Shown here piece after piece: positions 7,933 through 16,574 of a stretch of 64,000 nt of DNA. The notes beneath the pieces were generated by a model. That model saw nothing but the letters and a program-made list of their open reading frames with translations. It ran no database searches and was not told where the DNA came from. Position 1 is the first letter of the stretch. Every line of letters begins with the position of its first letter. This stretch comes from GCA-2401735 sp051252095. GTDB lineage: Bacteria; Pseudomonadota; Gammaproteobacteria; Burkholderiales; Methylophilaceae. The DNA lies in contig JBPOFK010000013.1 in assembly GCA_051252095.1 (NCBI GenBank), forward strand, positions 5,129 to 69,128. Direction: 5' to 3'. The position numbers were made by a program, and so were the translations under genes.

Positions 7933-9186
7933 ATGGCACACACTCTTACATTTACCTTTGTCGGTTTACTTGTTTTTAGTTCGCTTATCCGCTTCTGGCT
8001 AGGTCTACGTCAAATCAATCATGTGCAAAAACACCGCAACAGTGTTCCTGTTGCATTCAGTGATAACATAACATTAGATGCGCACCAAAAAGCCGCAGAC
8101 TATTCCACGGCAAAAACCAAAATTGGCTTATCTGAGTTGCTTGTGCAAGCCATCCTATTGTTTGGCTTAACAATTGGCGGTGGTCTTCAGTGGATCGACA
8201 ATGCCTGGACCGGGCTGTTACCTGAACATGAAATATGGAGAGGCGCACTAGTCATATGTTCTGCTTTACTGATCAGCAGCCTTGTTGACCTCCCATTTGA
8301 GTATTACAAAACATTTGTCGTTGATGAAAAGTTTGGCTTCAACAAAATGACTCGCAAAATGTTTTTTGTCGATTTAATCAAACATAGCGTTGTCGGCTTG
8401 CTATTGGGCGCACCTATTCTTTTTGCAGCACTTTGGCTTATGCAAAGCGCTGGGGAGTATTGGTGGTTTTATCTATGGGTGGTTTGGACTGTTTTCAATA
8501 TTGTTATGCTAGCTGTTTACCCAACCTTTATCGCACCATTGTTTAATAAATTCACCCCACTAGCAGATGAAAGCCTTAAATCCAGAATCGAGTCTCTATT
8601 AACAAAGTGTGGCTTTAAATCTCAAGGTTTATTTGTCATGGATGGCTCGACCAGAAGCAGTCATGGTAATGCTTATTTCACTGGCTTTGGTAGTAGCAAG
8701 CGCGTTGTTTTCTTTGACACATTACTAGACCGCTTGAACACTGAAGAAATTGAAGCGGTGTTGGCCCATGAGCTTGGTCATTTCAAACATCACCACGTGA
8801 CCAAACGTATCGCGATGATTTTCTTTGTAAGTTTCTTAGGCTTAGCTTTACTCGGGTGGCTAATTAATCAACCTTGGTTTTACGTAGGCTTGGGTGTTAG
8901 CAATGAAACTAATTACATGGCTTTACTATTATTTATGTTGGTTTCACCTGTGTTCTTATTTATTATTCGCCCATTGATGGCAAGTTACTCTAGAAAAAAT
9001 GAATTTGAAGCAGACGATTATGCTGCGAAAAATGCCAATGCTAAGGATTTAGTGGAAGCGTTAGTCAAACTTTATCGTGATAATGCCTCTACATTAACAC
9101 CAGATCCATTACATTCAGCTTTTTATGATTCGCACCCACCTGCAAGCATTCGCATTTCGAAACTTGCAGCGTATACTAGCAGTTAA
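7933..9186 (+). CDS. M48 family metallopeptidase, Ste24/CAAX protease-like
   Basis: A 417-residue integral membrane zinc protease. The HExxH motif is HELGH (His279-His283). A downstream NEFEADDYA segment supplies the third zinc-ligand Glu, as in Ste24/M48A proteins. Several hydrophobic helices precede and follow the catalytic site, and GSTRSSHGNAYFTGFG is a typical M48A block. Bacteria lack classical prenylated CAAX substrates, so the natural substrate is unknown, though a membrane-protein quality-control role is possible. It opens a run of rightward genes and lies divergent to orn. In betaproteobacteria this protease is commonly found near orn and rsgA (recalled, not searched). Confidence 0.9.
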   Translation: MAHTLTFTFVGLLVFSSLIRFWLGLRQINHVQKHRNSVPVAFSDNITLDAHQKAADYSTAKTKIGLSELLVQAILLFGLTIGGGLQWIDNAWTGLLPEHEIWRGALVICSALLISSLVDLPFEYYKTFVVDEKFGFNKMTRKMFFVDLIKHSVVGLLLGAPILFAALWLMQSAGEYWWFYLWVVWTVFNIVMLAVYPTFIAPLFNKFTPLADESLKSRIESLLTKCGFKSQGLFVMDGSTRSSHGNAYFTGFGSSKRVVFFDTLLDRLNTEEIEAVLAHELGHFKHHHVTKRIAMIFFVSFLGLALLGWLINQPWFYVGLGVSNETNYMALLLFMLVSPVFLFIIRPLMASYSRKNEFEADDYAAKNANAKDLVEALVKLYRDNASTLTPDPLHSAFYDSHPPASIRISKLAAYTSS

Positions 9187-9208
9187 GATTAATTTTGGCT
9201 GAAATACA

Positions 9209-9517
9209 ATGTCTAAGCTTATATATTTATTATTAAGCACAATAACCATTAGCGCATACGCTGCCGATTTTTTTGAAACGGCAGACGTTTCAGCAGGGAA
9301 AGCGCTTGTTGACAAAAACTGTATTACTTGCCATGCATCCAGTTATGGTGGCGATGGCTCTGAAATATACACACGCCCTTTCCGCAAAGTAGAGTCTGCC
9401 AAAGCCTTAGTTGCTCAAGTACGTGCCTGCAATACCAATTTAGGTCTAAAATGGTTTGATGATGAAGAATTCAACGTTGCGGCCTACCTCAATAAAAACT
9501 ACTATCAATTTGATTAA
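9209..9517 (+). CDS. Small exported c-type cytochrome
   Basis: A 102-residue protein with an N-terminal signal peptide (cleavage probably after ISAYA, about residue 18). It has one haem-binding CxxCH motif, CITCH, in the mature part. The rest is short, with a possible distal Met absent near the C terminus, so the sixth haem ligand is uncertain. It should be a periplasmic monohaem electron carrier. It begins 22 bases after the protease stop. The downstream rsgA frame runs into its 3' end. The partner redox enzymes are not evident in the window. Confidence 0.82.
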   Translation: MSKLIYLLLSTITISAYAADFFETADVSAGKALVDKNCITCHASSYGGDGSEIYTRPFRKVESAKALVAQVRACNTNLGLKWFDDEEFNVAAYLNKNYYQFD

Positions 9518-10394
9518 TCAACTTCAGACGCTGCAAGGCCTGGTGACTGCTGCATATGGCAAACGCTATCAAGTAGAACTGGCAGATAAAACAAGAATCA
9601 GCTGTGTCACTCGTGGTAAAAAAACGGACTTAGCATGTGGTGATATCGTTAATATTAAATTAACCGATAAGCATGAAGGTGTTGTAGAGTCTAATGAACC
9701 GCGCAATAGCCTACTCTATCGTAGCAATGCTTACAAAAGTAAAATCTTAGCTGCTAATGTGACGCAAGCTGTCATTGTTTTGGCAACTCAACCAAGTTTT
9801 TATGAAGCATTATTAAACCGCTGTCTAACGGCAGTGGAGGCAGCTGGCATTAAACCTTTAATCGTTTTGAATAAATGTGACCTTAAAGAAGCCAATAATG
9901 CAAAGAAAAAACTGAAAATATATGAAAACTTAAACTATCAAACGGTCTACTTGTCCGCAAAAAATGACATTGCGCCTTTGCTTCCTTTTTTATTAAATCA
10001 ACAAAGCGTATTAGTAGGCCAATCTGGTATGGGGAAATCCACCATTATTAATGCACTACTACCAAATGAAGCAGTCAGAACCCAAGAAGTTAGCAATACA
10101 TTAGATAGCGGAAAGCATACAACAACCGCTGCGCATTTGTACCATATTGATGAAAGCAGCACCCTCATTGACTCACCAGGTCTGCAGGAGTTTGGTTTAA
10201 ACCACTTAAACCAAGCAGATATCGAGCATGCATTTATTGAGTTCAGACCTTATTTAGGTCACTGTCGGTTCAGTGATTGCACACATCAAGTTGAGCCTGA
10301 CTGCGCTATTATCAAAGCATCAATTGAGGGTGGAATAAACCCAACTAGATTAATTTTCTATAGAAAACTATTAGACGAAATGCCTTCTGTTTAA
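9510..10394 (+). CDS. rsgA: Small ribosomal subunit biogenesis GTPase RsgA
   Basis: A circularly permuted GTPase (YjeQ/RloA family) that helps the 30S subunit mature. The order is an OB-fold with GLVTAAYGKRY, then G4 (NKCD), G1 (GQSGMGKS), G3 (DSPG), and last a zinc-binding tail with CRFSDCTHQVEPDC. Finding G4 ahead of G1 is diagnostic. The start is uncertain. The frame is open back to 9456 inside the cytochrome gene. TTG at 9510 overlaps the cytochrome stop, and GTG at 9543 follows an AAGG element. I report the TTG as a compromise, giving 294 residues. Confidence 0.93.
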   Translation: MINQLQTLQGLVTAAYGKRYQVELADKTRISCVTRGKKTDLACGDIVNIKLTDKHEGVVESNEPRNSLLYRSNAYKSKILAANVTQAVIVLATQPSFYEALLNRCLTAVEAAGIKPLIVLNKCDLKEANNAKKKLKIYENLNYQTVYLSAKNDIAPLLPFLLNQQSVLVGQSGMGKSTIINALLPNEAVRTQEVSNTLDSGKHTTTAAHLYHIDESSTLIDSPGLQEFGLNHLNQADIEHAFIEFRPYLGHCRFSDCTHQVEPDCAIIKASIEGGINPTRLIFYRKLLDEMPSV

Positions 10395-10416
10395 ATTATG
10401 CTACTATTAATTTATT

Positions 10417-11340
10417 GTGACTAAAACGGCTTTTATTTCGCACCCAGACACTTTGCTTCATGTCATGGATGGTCATCATCCTGAATCACCAGCGCGTATT
10501 ACCGCTATCAAGAACGCAGTCATCGCATCAGAATTAAAAGAAAAACTCGCTTATTATGATGCGCCAATAGTAGAAAAAAAGGATTTAATGCGCGTCCACA
10601 GTCAGCGCTATGTTGATTATATTTTTAGCACCGCACCTAAAGCAGGATTAGTCAAACTCGATAGTGATACTGCTATGGGACCGATGAGTTTGCAAGCCAC
10701 TTTACATGCGACTGGTGCTGCTATTTTAGCAACTGACTTAGTCATGCAAAACAAGGTTGATAATGCTTTTTGTTGCATCCGTCCCCCAGGGCATCATGCT
10801 GGACGTGAAAACAGTGCAGGCTTTTGTATATTCAACCATGTCGCGGTAGCGGTCGCCTATGCATTAGATCAATATAATTTAAATCGTGCAGCGATCATTG
10901 ACTTTGACGTTCACCATGGTGATGGCACGGAGGAAATTTTCAAAGATAACCCGAATGTCATGTTATGTTCTACATTCCAACATCCTTTTTACCCACATAA
11001 AGGGGCAGAATCAGCTAACAAGCATATGCTCAATACGCCTTTGCCAGCAAATAGTGATGGAGAATCATTCAAAAAAGTCTATTTAGATAAATTTGCTCCT
11101 GCTTTAATAGCTTTTAAACCTGATATTGTTTTTATTTCGGCAGGATTTGATGCACATGTTAATGATCCCTTGGCAAATCTCGCTTTGACCAAAGAGGATT
11201 ACGCTTGGATAACAACACAGATAATAGAGATTGTAAAAAAATGTAATCACAGTCGCATTATTTCTTCTCTTGAAGGGGGTTATCATTTACCATCATTAGC
11301 TGAAAGCGCTTTAGCTCATATAAGAACATTAAATAGTTAG
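10417..11340 (+). CDS. Histone deacetylase-superfamily hydrolase
   Basis: A 307-residue zinc amidohydrolase of the class II histone-deacetylase/acetylpolyamine amidohydrolase superfamily. Visible signatures are PPGHHAG with the paired active-site histidines, NHVAVA, and DFDVHHGDGT with zinc-ligand Asp and His. The later Asp in AGFDAHVNDPL completes the site. Bacterial members act on acetylated polyamines, acetoin-linked substrates or protein lysines, and sequence alone does not choose. The GTG at 10417 gives the family-typical N terminus, but I see no clear Shine-Dalgarno element. It sits 22 bases after rsgA and 1 base before the HD-GYP gene. Confidence 0.88.
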   Translation: MTKTAFISHPDTLLHVMDGHHPESPARITAIKNAVIASELKEKLAYYDAPIVEKKDLMRVHSQRYVDYIFSTAPKAGLVKLDSDTAMGPMSLQATLHATGAAILATDLVMQNKVDNAFCCIRPPGHHAGRENSAGFCIFNHVAVAVAYALDQYNLNRAAIIDFDVHHGDGTEEIFKDNPNVMLCSTFQHPFYPHKGAESANKHMLNTPLPANSDGESFKKVYLDKFAPALIAFKPDIVFISAGFDAHVNDPLANLALTKEDYAWITTQIIEIVKKCNHSRIISSLEGGYHLPSLAESALAHIRTLNS

Positions 11341-11341
11341 C

Positions 11342-12922
11342 ATGACTAATATCAAACATGAAAAAATACCAGTCGGTGAATTGCAGCTCGGGATGTTCGT
11401 TGCAGAGCTCGATAAACCATGGATAGAATCTGACTTTTTGCTGCAAGGATTTGTGCTAGATGATTCTGCCGACCTTGAAAAAATGCAAGCGTCTTGTCAG
11501 CATGTCTATATTGATCGAACGCGTTCGATTGGCAATCAGTTCACGGCTGTGAAAAAACCTAACGTGGCAATCAAACGAGCAGCCACTGTTAGAGTCAGCG
11601 CGCCATCACAACCAGACAATGTAAAAACACCTATACTAAACAAAGCAAGGCGTGGCGAAAAAGTATCTTTTATTGATATCTTGCGCGAGGTAAAAAACTA
11701 TCAGCCGCTAAAAAATGCAACGCCAAACGATGTAGAAGGCACAATTTTTAATGTTCGCCAAGCAGCAGCTGCTAACTTACAAACAACGCTTCCTTACAGT
11801 GATAATGTAAAAAGCAATAATCATGACGCATCAGGTAGCTTTATTGACAGTATCGGTGGATACATCAGTAACTTGTTTTCGAAAAAGAAACTAAAATCAT
11901 CCATTAAGTTTGAAAATTTAGATGCTCAACTTAGCCATTTATCGGATGAAGAAAAGATAGTTTATGAATTAGAACCGCCTGTGGAAGAGGAAATCGCACA
12001 TATTTATCCTATTTTTGAAAAATCTGAACTGGTCACAAGGGATTTATTCAATAGCATTGCGCTCGAACACCAAATTGATATCAGCAGTGTAAGCGATGTA
12101 CTTGATAACATGGTGGAAAGTATTGGACGCACACCTGACGCATTATTATGGCTAGCAAAACTTAAAAAAGCAGATGGGCTTGCTTATAACTTGGCATTAA
12201 ATGTTTCTGTGACCTTAATGGCTTTTAATAGCTTCTTAGCTTTATCAAAAGACCAAATAAAGATGTCTGGTCTAGCTGGGCTTCTGCAAGATGTTGGCAA
12301 AGTTAAACTATCAACAGACGTTTTACTAAAAAAAGGAAAACTGACGCGTGAAGAATACGAATACGCACAGAAGCATGTAGACGAAAGCTTAAAGATTTTA
12401 AGAGAAACGCCAGATATACCTAAAGAAGTGATGCGTCTGATTGCAGAACATCATGAACGCGTCGACGGAAGTGGCTATCCGTTCCACATCAAAGGAGATA
12501 GGTTAAGCTTACAATCACAGGCTGCTGGACTAATTGATACGTATTGCGCCATGACTAATCAAAGAAGTTACGCGCAAGGCGCTTACCATCAGCAAGCACT
12601 AGATGAAATACACGCGCTAAGTGGCAAACAATTTTCAACTGAAATTATTGACCAACTCATCCAGTTCATGGGCATTTATCCAGTAAGCTCTTTGGTAGAA
12701 CTAAATACGGGAGAAATCGGCGTCGTTATTCAACAAAATCAAGTGCGGCGTCTGATGCCACGGGTAATGCTATTGCTTGATTCTGCAAAAAACCGATATG
12801 AAGCACCAGTTGTATTGGATCTTATTCACAAACCCATGGCGCCAAATGGCGACGTATATACAATTATCAAAGGTGTTCCAGCAGACAGTTATGGTTTAGA
12901 CCCTAGTGAATTCTACGTTTAG
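11342..12922 (+). CDS. Degenerate HD-GYP domain protein
   Basis: A 526-residue protein. An N-terminal DUF3391-like region (about 1-120) is followed by a variable linker and an HD-GYP domain from about residue 270. HD-GYP domains hydrolyse cyclic-di-GMP. Conserved elements include HHERVDGSGYP (His370-Pro380), the His in QKHVDESLKIL and Asp in DTYCAMT. However, the position expected to hold the HD pair reads LLQDVGK, with Gln316 in place of His. The earlier HSxNV-type histidine appears replaced by Leu284. Loss of metal ligands suggests weak or absent catalysis and a sensor or binding role. It lies directly before an EAL-domain gene, 8 bases away. Confidence 0.88.
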   Translation: MTNIKHEKIPVGELQLGMFVAELDKPWIESDFLLQGFVLDDSADLEKMQASCQHVYIDRTRSIGNQFTAVKKPNVAIKRAATVRVSAPSQPDNVKTPILNKARRGEKVSFIDILREVKNYQPLKNATPNDVEGTIFNVRQAAAANLQTTLPYSDNVKSNNHDASGSFIDSIGGYISNLFSKKKLKSSIKFENLDAQLSHLSDEEKIVYELEPPVEEEIAHIYPIFEKSELVTRDLFNSIALEHQIDISSVSDVLDNMVESIGRTPDALLWLAKLKKADGLAYNLALNVSVTLMAFNSFLALSKDQIKMSGLAGLLQDVGKVKLSTDVLLKKGKLTREEYEYAQKHVDESLKILRETPDIPKEVMRLIAEHHERVDGSGYPFHIKGDRLSLQSQAAGLIDTYCAMTNQRSYAQGAYHQQALDEIHALSGKQFSTEIIDQLIQFMGIYPVSSLVELNTGEIGVVIQQNQVRRLMPRVMLLLDSAKNRYEAPVVLDLIHKPMAPNGDVYTIIKGVPADSYGLDPSEFYV

Positions 12923-12930
12923 GTTAAACC

Positions 12931-14646
12931 ATGGCTGAGCTACCCCAAGAAACAGCACCTATACTTGAAGTAGAGATTGCTTTTAAATCTCAAAAAATCA
13001 TTGAGAAACTAAAATACGCTCAAATCAACCCAAATACAGTTACATCCAAACTTAGAGTCGATAAGCATTTTCTAGAGTTGCAACAGCAATCAATGGATGC
13101 ATCATCTTCCTTGTATGCACTTTGTGATACCTTAAAAAACTGGTCACCTGGCCGAGATATTGACTCTTTTACTGACTATATCAATCAATTTATTTATGTT
13201 TGGTTAAATGCTTTAGACGAAGGCTCACCTTTAGAGAAGACCCTAAAGCTGGTTGGATGTTTTATACTAAAAACCCCATTTGGCCTCAACAAAACCCCAC
13301 AATTTAACCAGTTTTTGCATGAAATCCTGATTGAAAGTCTTAATCACTACTATCAAGTTAACATTGATTATGTGATGAATTTTGATGAATCAGTCCAATT
13401 GCCGAACACTAACTTGTTACCTAAAAATTTAGAATTGTCACTACAGCAGGCAAAAGAAGATGAGATTACCGCGCTATTTTCTATCCATTTTCAAACTGAA
13501 AATAATACTTTACTTCTTCCAAAATCATCCTCTCAAGAATTAAACGCCCAAATAGTAGGCATCCTTAAAAGGAACATTAGCAAAAACAGTCAACTCTATT
13601 TCAATGGTGACTATAAGTTTGAACTGTTAATTACGCAAATAGGGAAAACCACTCAACTTGATTTATTGGTTGCAAAAATATTCAGGGCGTTTGAGGAACT
13701 GGTTTTCATTAATAGGCAGTCCATACTGATTAAACCATATATTGGATGCTCATATAGCAAGCCTAACAAACTAAGCGTTGCTGAAATGTCCAGGAATGCC
13801 AAAAAGGCACTTGAATATGGTATCAACAAACGACAGTCTTATATTGTTTACAGCATGGAGCTTGAACAAAAAATTAATGACCAAATCTCTTTAGAATCAA
13901 AAATTATTGAAGCCTTTGACAGCAATAATCTAACGCTAAATTTTCAACCAATTGTAAACTTAAACACCAATCAATGCGCCGGTGCAGAGCTACTATTACG
14001 CTGGTCTGAGAAGTTTGGCCATATCGTCCCTCCGAATGTTGCGGTAGAAGTATTAAATAGTTTAGGCAAAGGGAAGCTATTTACCCGCTGGTTGGTAAAT
14101 ACTGCATGCCGGTATGTTTTTGAAATAAATAATGATCATAACCTAGACATTTACCTGACACTCAATTTACGCGCCGAAGACTTATACGACGCTGAATTAC
14201 CTTCACTCTTCAGCAATGCCCTCTCATTATGGAAGCTAAATCCTAAAAATCTTATTTTAGAAATCACTGAAAATGGCTTTTTAGAGCACAATGAACAGAC
14301 ACAATCTGTTATTAATGCGCTCTCTGAATTAGGCTTTAAATTTGCTTTAGATGATTTTGGAACAGGCTTTTCTTCACTATCTCGTTTGCGCAAACTTCCA
14401 ATCGACATCATCAAAATAGACCAGTCTTTTATCAGAAACATTCGGCATTCCAGAGAAGATTATGAAATTGTGCAATCCATTGCGATGCTAGCTAAAAGCT
14501 TAGGTAAAGAGGTATTAACAGAAGGGGTAGAAGATGCTGCAACATTAACGATGATAAAGAATTTAAATGTCGACAAGTGCCAAGGCTATTACTATTCAAA
14601 AGCACTGCAATATGACGACTTTGTCAAATGGGTGCAAGCGTTTTAG
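12931..14646 (+). CDS. Degenerate GGDEF plus EAL domain protein
   Basis: A 571-residue cytoplasmic protein. The first 180 residues have no family I recognise. A degenerate GGDEF domain follows, with NGDYKFELL where GGDEF is expected, so diguanylate cyclase activity is unlikely. The EAL domain begins near residue 325. It reads AELLLRW (Glu353), NLRAEDL, LEITE, DDFGTG (Asp474-475), KIDQSF, EGVE and QGYYYS. These retain the metal-binding and catalytic residues of cyclic-di-GMP phosphodiesterases, so the enzyme is probably active even though EAL itself reads ELL. It follows the HD-GYP gene closely and is likely cotranscribed. No membrane segment is seen. Confidence 0.88.
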   Translation: MAELPQETAPILEVEIAFKSQKIIEKLKYAQINPNTVTSKLRVDKHFLELQQQSMDASSSLYALCDTLKNWSPGRDIDSFTDYINQFIYVWLNALDEGSPLEKTLKLVGCFILKTPFGLNKTPQFNQFLHEILIESLNHYYQVNIDYVMNFDESVQLPNTNLLPKNLELSLQQAKEDEITALFSIHFQTENNTLLLPKSSSQELNAQIVGILKRNISKNSQLYFNGDYKFELLITQIGKTTQLDLLVAKIFRAFEELVFINRQSILIKPYIGCSYSKPNKLSVAEMSRNAKKALEYGINKRQSYIVYSMELEQKINDQISLESKIIEAFDSNNLTLNFQPIVNLNTNQCAGAELLLRWSEKFGHIVPPNVAVEVLNSLGKGKLFTRWLVNTACRYVFEINNDHNLDIYLTLNLRAEDLYDAELPSLFSNALSLWKLNPKNLILEITENGFLEHNEQTQSVINALSELGFKFALDDFGTGFSSLSRLRKLPIDIIKIDQSFIRNIRHSREDYEIVQSIAMLAKSLGKEVLTEGVEDAATLTMIKNLNVDKCQGYYYSKALQYDDFVKWVQAF

Positions 14647-14655
14647 TGGGCTGCC

Positions 14656-14664
14656 TGATATAAT
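14656..14664 (+). promoter_or_regulatory. Candidate extended -10 promoter for queD
   Basis: TGATATAAT is a perfect extended -10 (TGn plus TATAAT). No good -35 is seen 17 bases upstream, which extended -10 promoters tolerate. Transcription would begin near 14671, about 32 bases before the queD ATG. Confidence 0.45.
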
Positions 14665-14702
14665 TCTTGTTTTAATGACATCTGCATAACATAGCGCCAA
14701 TC

Positions 14703-15143
14703 ATGCAAATTACGACACGCCTGGAATTCGATGCTGGTCACCGCATACCCCATCACAACAGTCAATGTAAAAACTTACATGGTCATCGCTATGCTATTGA
14801 AATCACTTTAGAAGGTGACATCATTACAAAAGAAGAAACTTCAGAAAATGGCATGGTAATGGATTTTTCAGACGTAAAGCGTATTGCGCGTGAGTCTGTG
14901 GTTAATGTATGGGATCATGCTTTTTTAGTATATAAGCATGACAATGCTGTGCTAGATTTTTTAAACACGCTTCCGGAGCATAAAACAGTCGTTTTTGAAA
15001 CGGTTCCAACCGCAGAAAACATGGCTGCTGAAGCATTCAGAATCTTGAACTACCAATACAATGACATGTTTGGCAATCATTTAAAACTATGCCGAGTGCG
15101 CCTGTATGAAACGCCTAATAGCTGGGCAGATGCAACAGACTGA
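14703..15143 (+). CDS. queD: 6-carboxytetrahydropterin synthase QueD
   Basis: A 146-residue member of the 6-pyruvoyltetrahydropterin synthase family. QueD converts dihydroneopterin triphosphate to 6-carboxy-tetrahydropterin in queuosine synthesis. The zinc histidines appear in FDAGHRI and LHGHRY, with the catalytic Cys in SQCKNLHGH between them. Downstream, WDHAFL and a Glu in VRLYETP match the family. It sits only 1 base from the stop of the convergent rmlD gene, with no room for a terminator. No other queuosine genes are in the window. Confidence 0.92.
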   Translation: MQITTRLEFDAGHRIPHHNSQCKNLHGHRYAIEITLEGDIITKEETSENGMVMDFSDVKRIARESVVNVWDHAFLVYKHDNAVLDFLNTLPEHKTVVFETVPTAENMAAEAFRILNYQYNDMFGNHLKLCRVRLYETPNSWADATD

Positions 15144-15144
15144 A

Positions 15145-16026
15145 TTACATATTTTGTATGACCTCTTTTAATCCTGCTTGCCAGCTAGGTAATGCTAAAC
15201 CAAAGTTCAGTTCTAGTTTTTCATGACTTAAACATGAGTTTGCCGGTCTAGCTGCGGGCGTTGGGTAGTCAGCAGTGGTCAATGGCTTAATGTTTTCTAC
15301 TTTTACTTTTAAATTATCTAAAGCACTGTATTGCTTCACAATCTCGCAAGCAAACCCATGCCAAGAAGTACTTCCTGCGTTTGTAAAGTGGTAAATGCCC
15401 GTTTGGTTTTCTATTTCTGGCTCCCATTTAAGTAACAGCTTTTCTAAAGCACTAGCGATACTTAAACTGGAAGTTGGTGCACCAAATTGGTCAGCAACAA
15501 TGCCTAACTCTTCTCTTTCTTTGGCTAGGCGAATAATTGTCTTTAAAAAGTTTTTACCATAAGCGCCATAGATCCAACTAGTTCTTAAAATCAAATGCGG
15601 CAACCCTACTGCCCTGATTGCATCTTCTCCTGCAAGCTTACTCTTACCATAAATACTCATTGGGTTAACTTGATCGGTTTCAAGATAAGGTGATTTTTTG
15701 CTACCGTCGTACACATAATCAGTTGAAAAATGAATAAGTGCACTGCCTAATTTTGCTGCTTCTTCTGCAATAACCCGTGGGGCTATAGCATTGATTGCAT
15801 TAGCCAAATCTGGCTCTGATTCCGCTTTATCAACGGCAGTATAGGCAGCAGGGTTGATAATTATGTCTGGCTTGATTTCACTAATGACACTTCTAATCAT
15901 ATCAACATTTGATAAGTCTAAGTCATCTCGTGACAAACCCACACAATCATATTCTGCTAACAAAGGATATAACGCATGTCCAACCTGACCATTAATGCCA
16001 GTAAGTAGAATTTTTTTACTATACAT
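15145..16026 (-). CDS. rfbD: dTDP-4-dehydrorhamnose reductase
   Basis: A 293-residue short-chain dehydrogenase/reductase that makes dTDP-L-rhamnose in the last step of the pathway. The NADPH-binding loop is TGINGQVGHAL. The catalytic YxxxK is YGKSKLAGE, and STDYVYDG is a family signature. It is last in a four-gene leftward operon, beginning 2 bases after the rmlC stop. Products feed O-antigen or exopolysaccharide synthesis. No glycosyltransferases lie nearby. Confidence 0.94.
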   Translation of the reverse strand: MYSKKILLTGINGQVGHALYPLLAEYDCVGLSRDDLDLSNVDMIRSVISEIKPDIIINPAAYTAVDKAESEPDLANAINAIAPRVIAEEAAKLGSALIHFSTDYVYDGSKKSPYLETDQVNPMSIYGKSKLAGEDAIRAVGLPHLILRTSWIYGAYGKNFLKTIIRLAKEREELGIVADQFGAPTSSLSIASALEKLLLKWEPEIENQTGIYHFTNAGSTSWHGFACEIVKQYSALDNLKVKVENIKPLTTADYPTPAARPANSCLSHEKLELNFGLALPSWQAGLKEVIQNM

Positions 16027-16028
16027 TG

Positions 16029-16574
16029 CTATGGATATGTTTCCACTTCAGACAACGTCTTCCCTGCTGCATCTTTAGCCGAAAGCTCAGGCGGTCCTTC
16101 CAATGGCCATACAATCCCAATCGCTGGGTCATCCCACTTAACAATCCACTCATGATCTGGTGCATAAAAGTCTGTGGTTTTATAAAGAAATTCTGCTGTA
16201 TCCGACAACACTAAAAAACCATGAGCGAATCCTGCTGGTAGCCATAAAGAGCGTTTATTTTCTGCTGAAAGCACTTCTCCTACCCATGCCCCAAAAGTAG
16301 GTGATGAGCGTCTTAGGTCGACTGCCACGTCAAAGACTTCGCCTTGTGTTACACGAACTAATTTACCCTGTGCTTGTTTGGTTTGATAATGTAAGCCACG
16401 CAAAACATTCTTTTTAGATTTTGAATGATTATCTTGAACAAAATGGGCATCAATGCCTGTTGCTTTTTCAAAATCGCGGGCATTAAAGCTCTCATAAAAA
16501 AAGCCTCTGTCATCACCAAACACTTTAGGCTCAAAAATTATCACATCAGGAATGGTTGTTTCAATTACATTCAT
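16029..16574 (-). CDS. rfbC: dTDP-4-dehydrorhamnose 3,5-epimerase
   Basis: A 181-residue cupin-fold epimerase. LRGLHYQ contains the catalytic His of RmlC, and family residues continue in VDLRRSSPTFGAW and LWLPAGFAHGFLVLSD. Length matches the family. Its ATG overlaps the TAA of rmlA as TAATG, indicating translational coupling in the rml operon. Confidence 0.95.
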   Translation of the reverse strand: MNVIETTIPDVIIFEPKVFGDDRGFFYESFNARDFEKATGIDAHFVQDNHSKSKKNVLRGLHYQTKQAQGKLVRVTQGEVFDVAVDLRRSSPTFGAWVGEVLSAENKRSLWLPAGFAHGFLVLSDTAEFLYKTTDFYAPDHEWIVKWDDPAIGIVWPLEGPPELSAKDAAGKTLSEVETYP

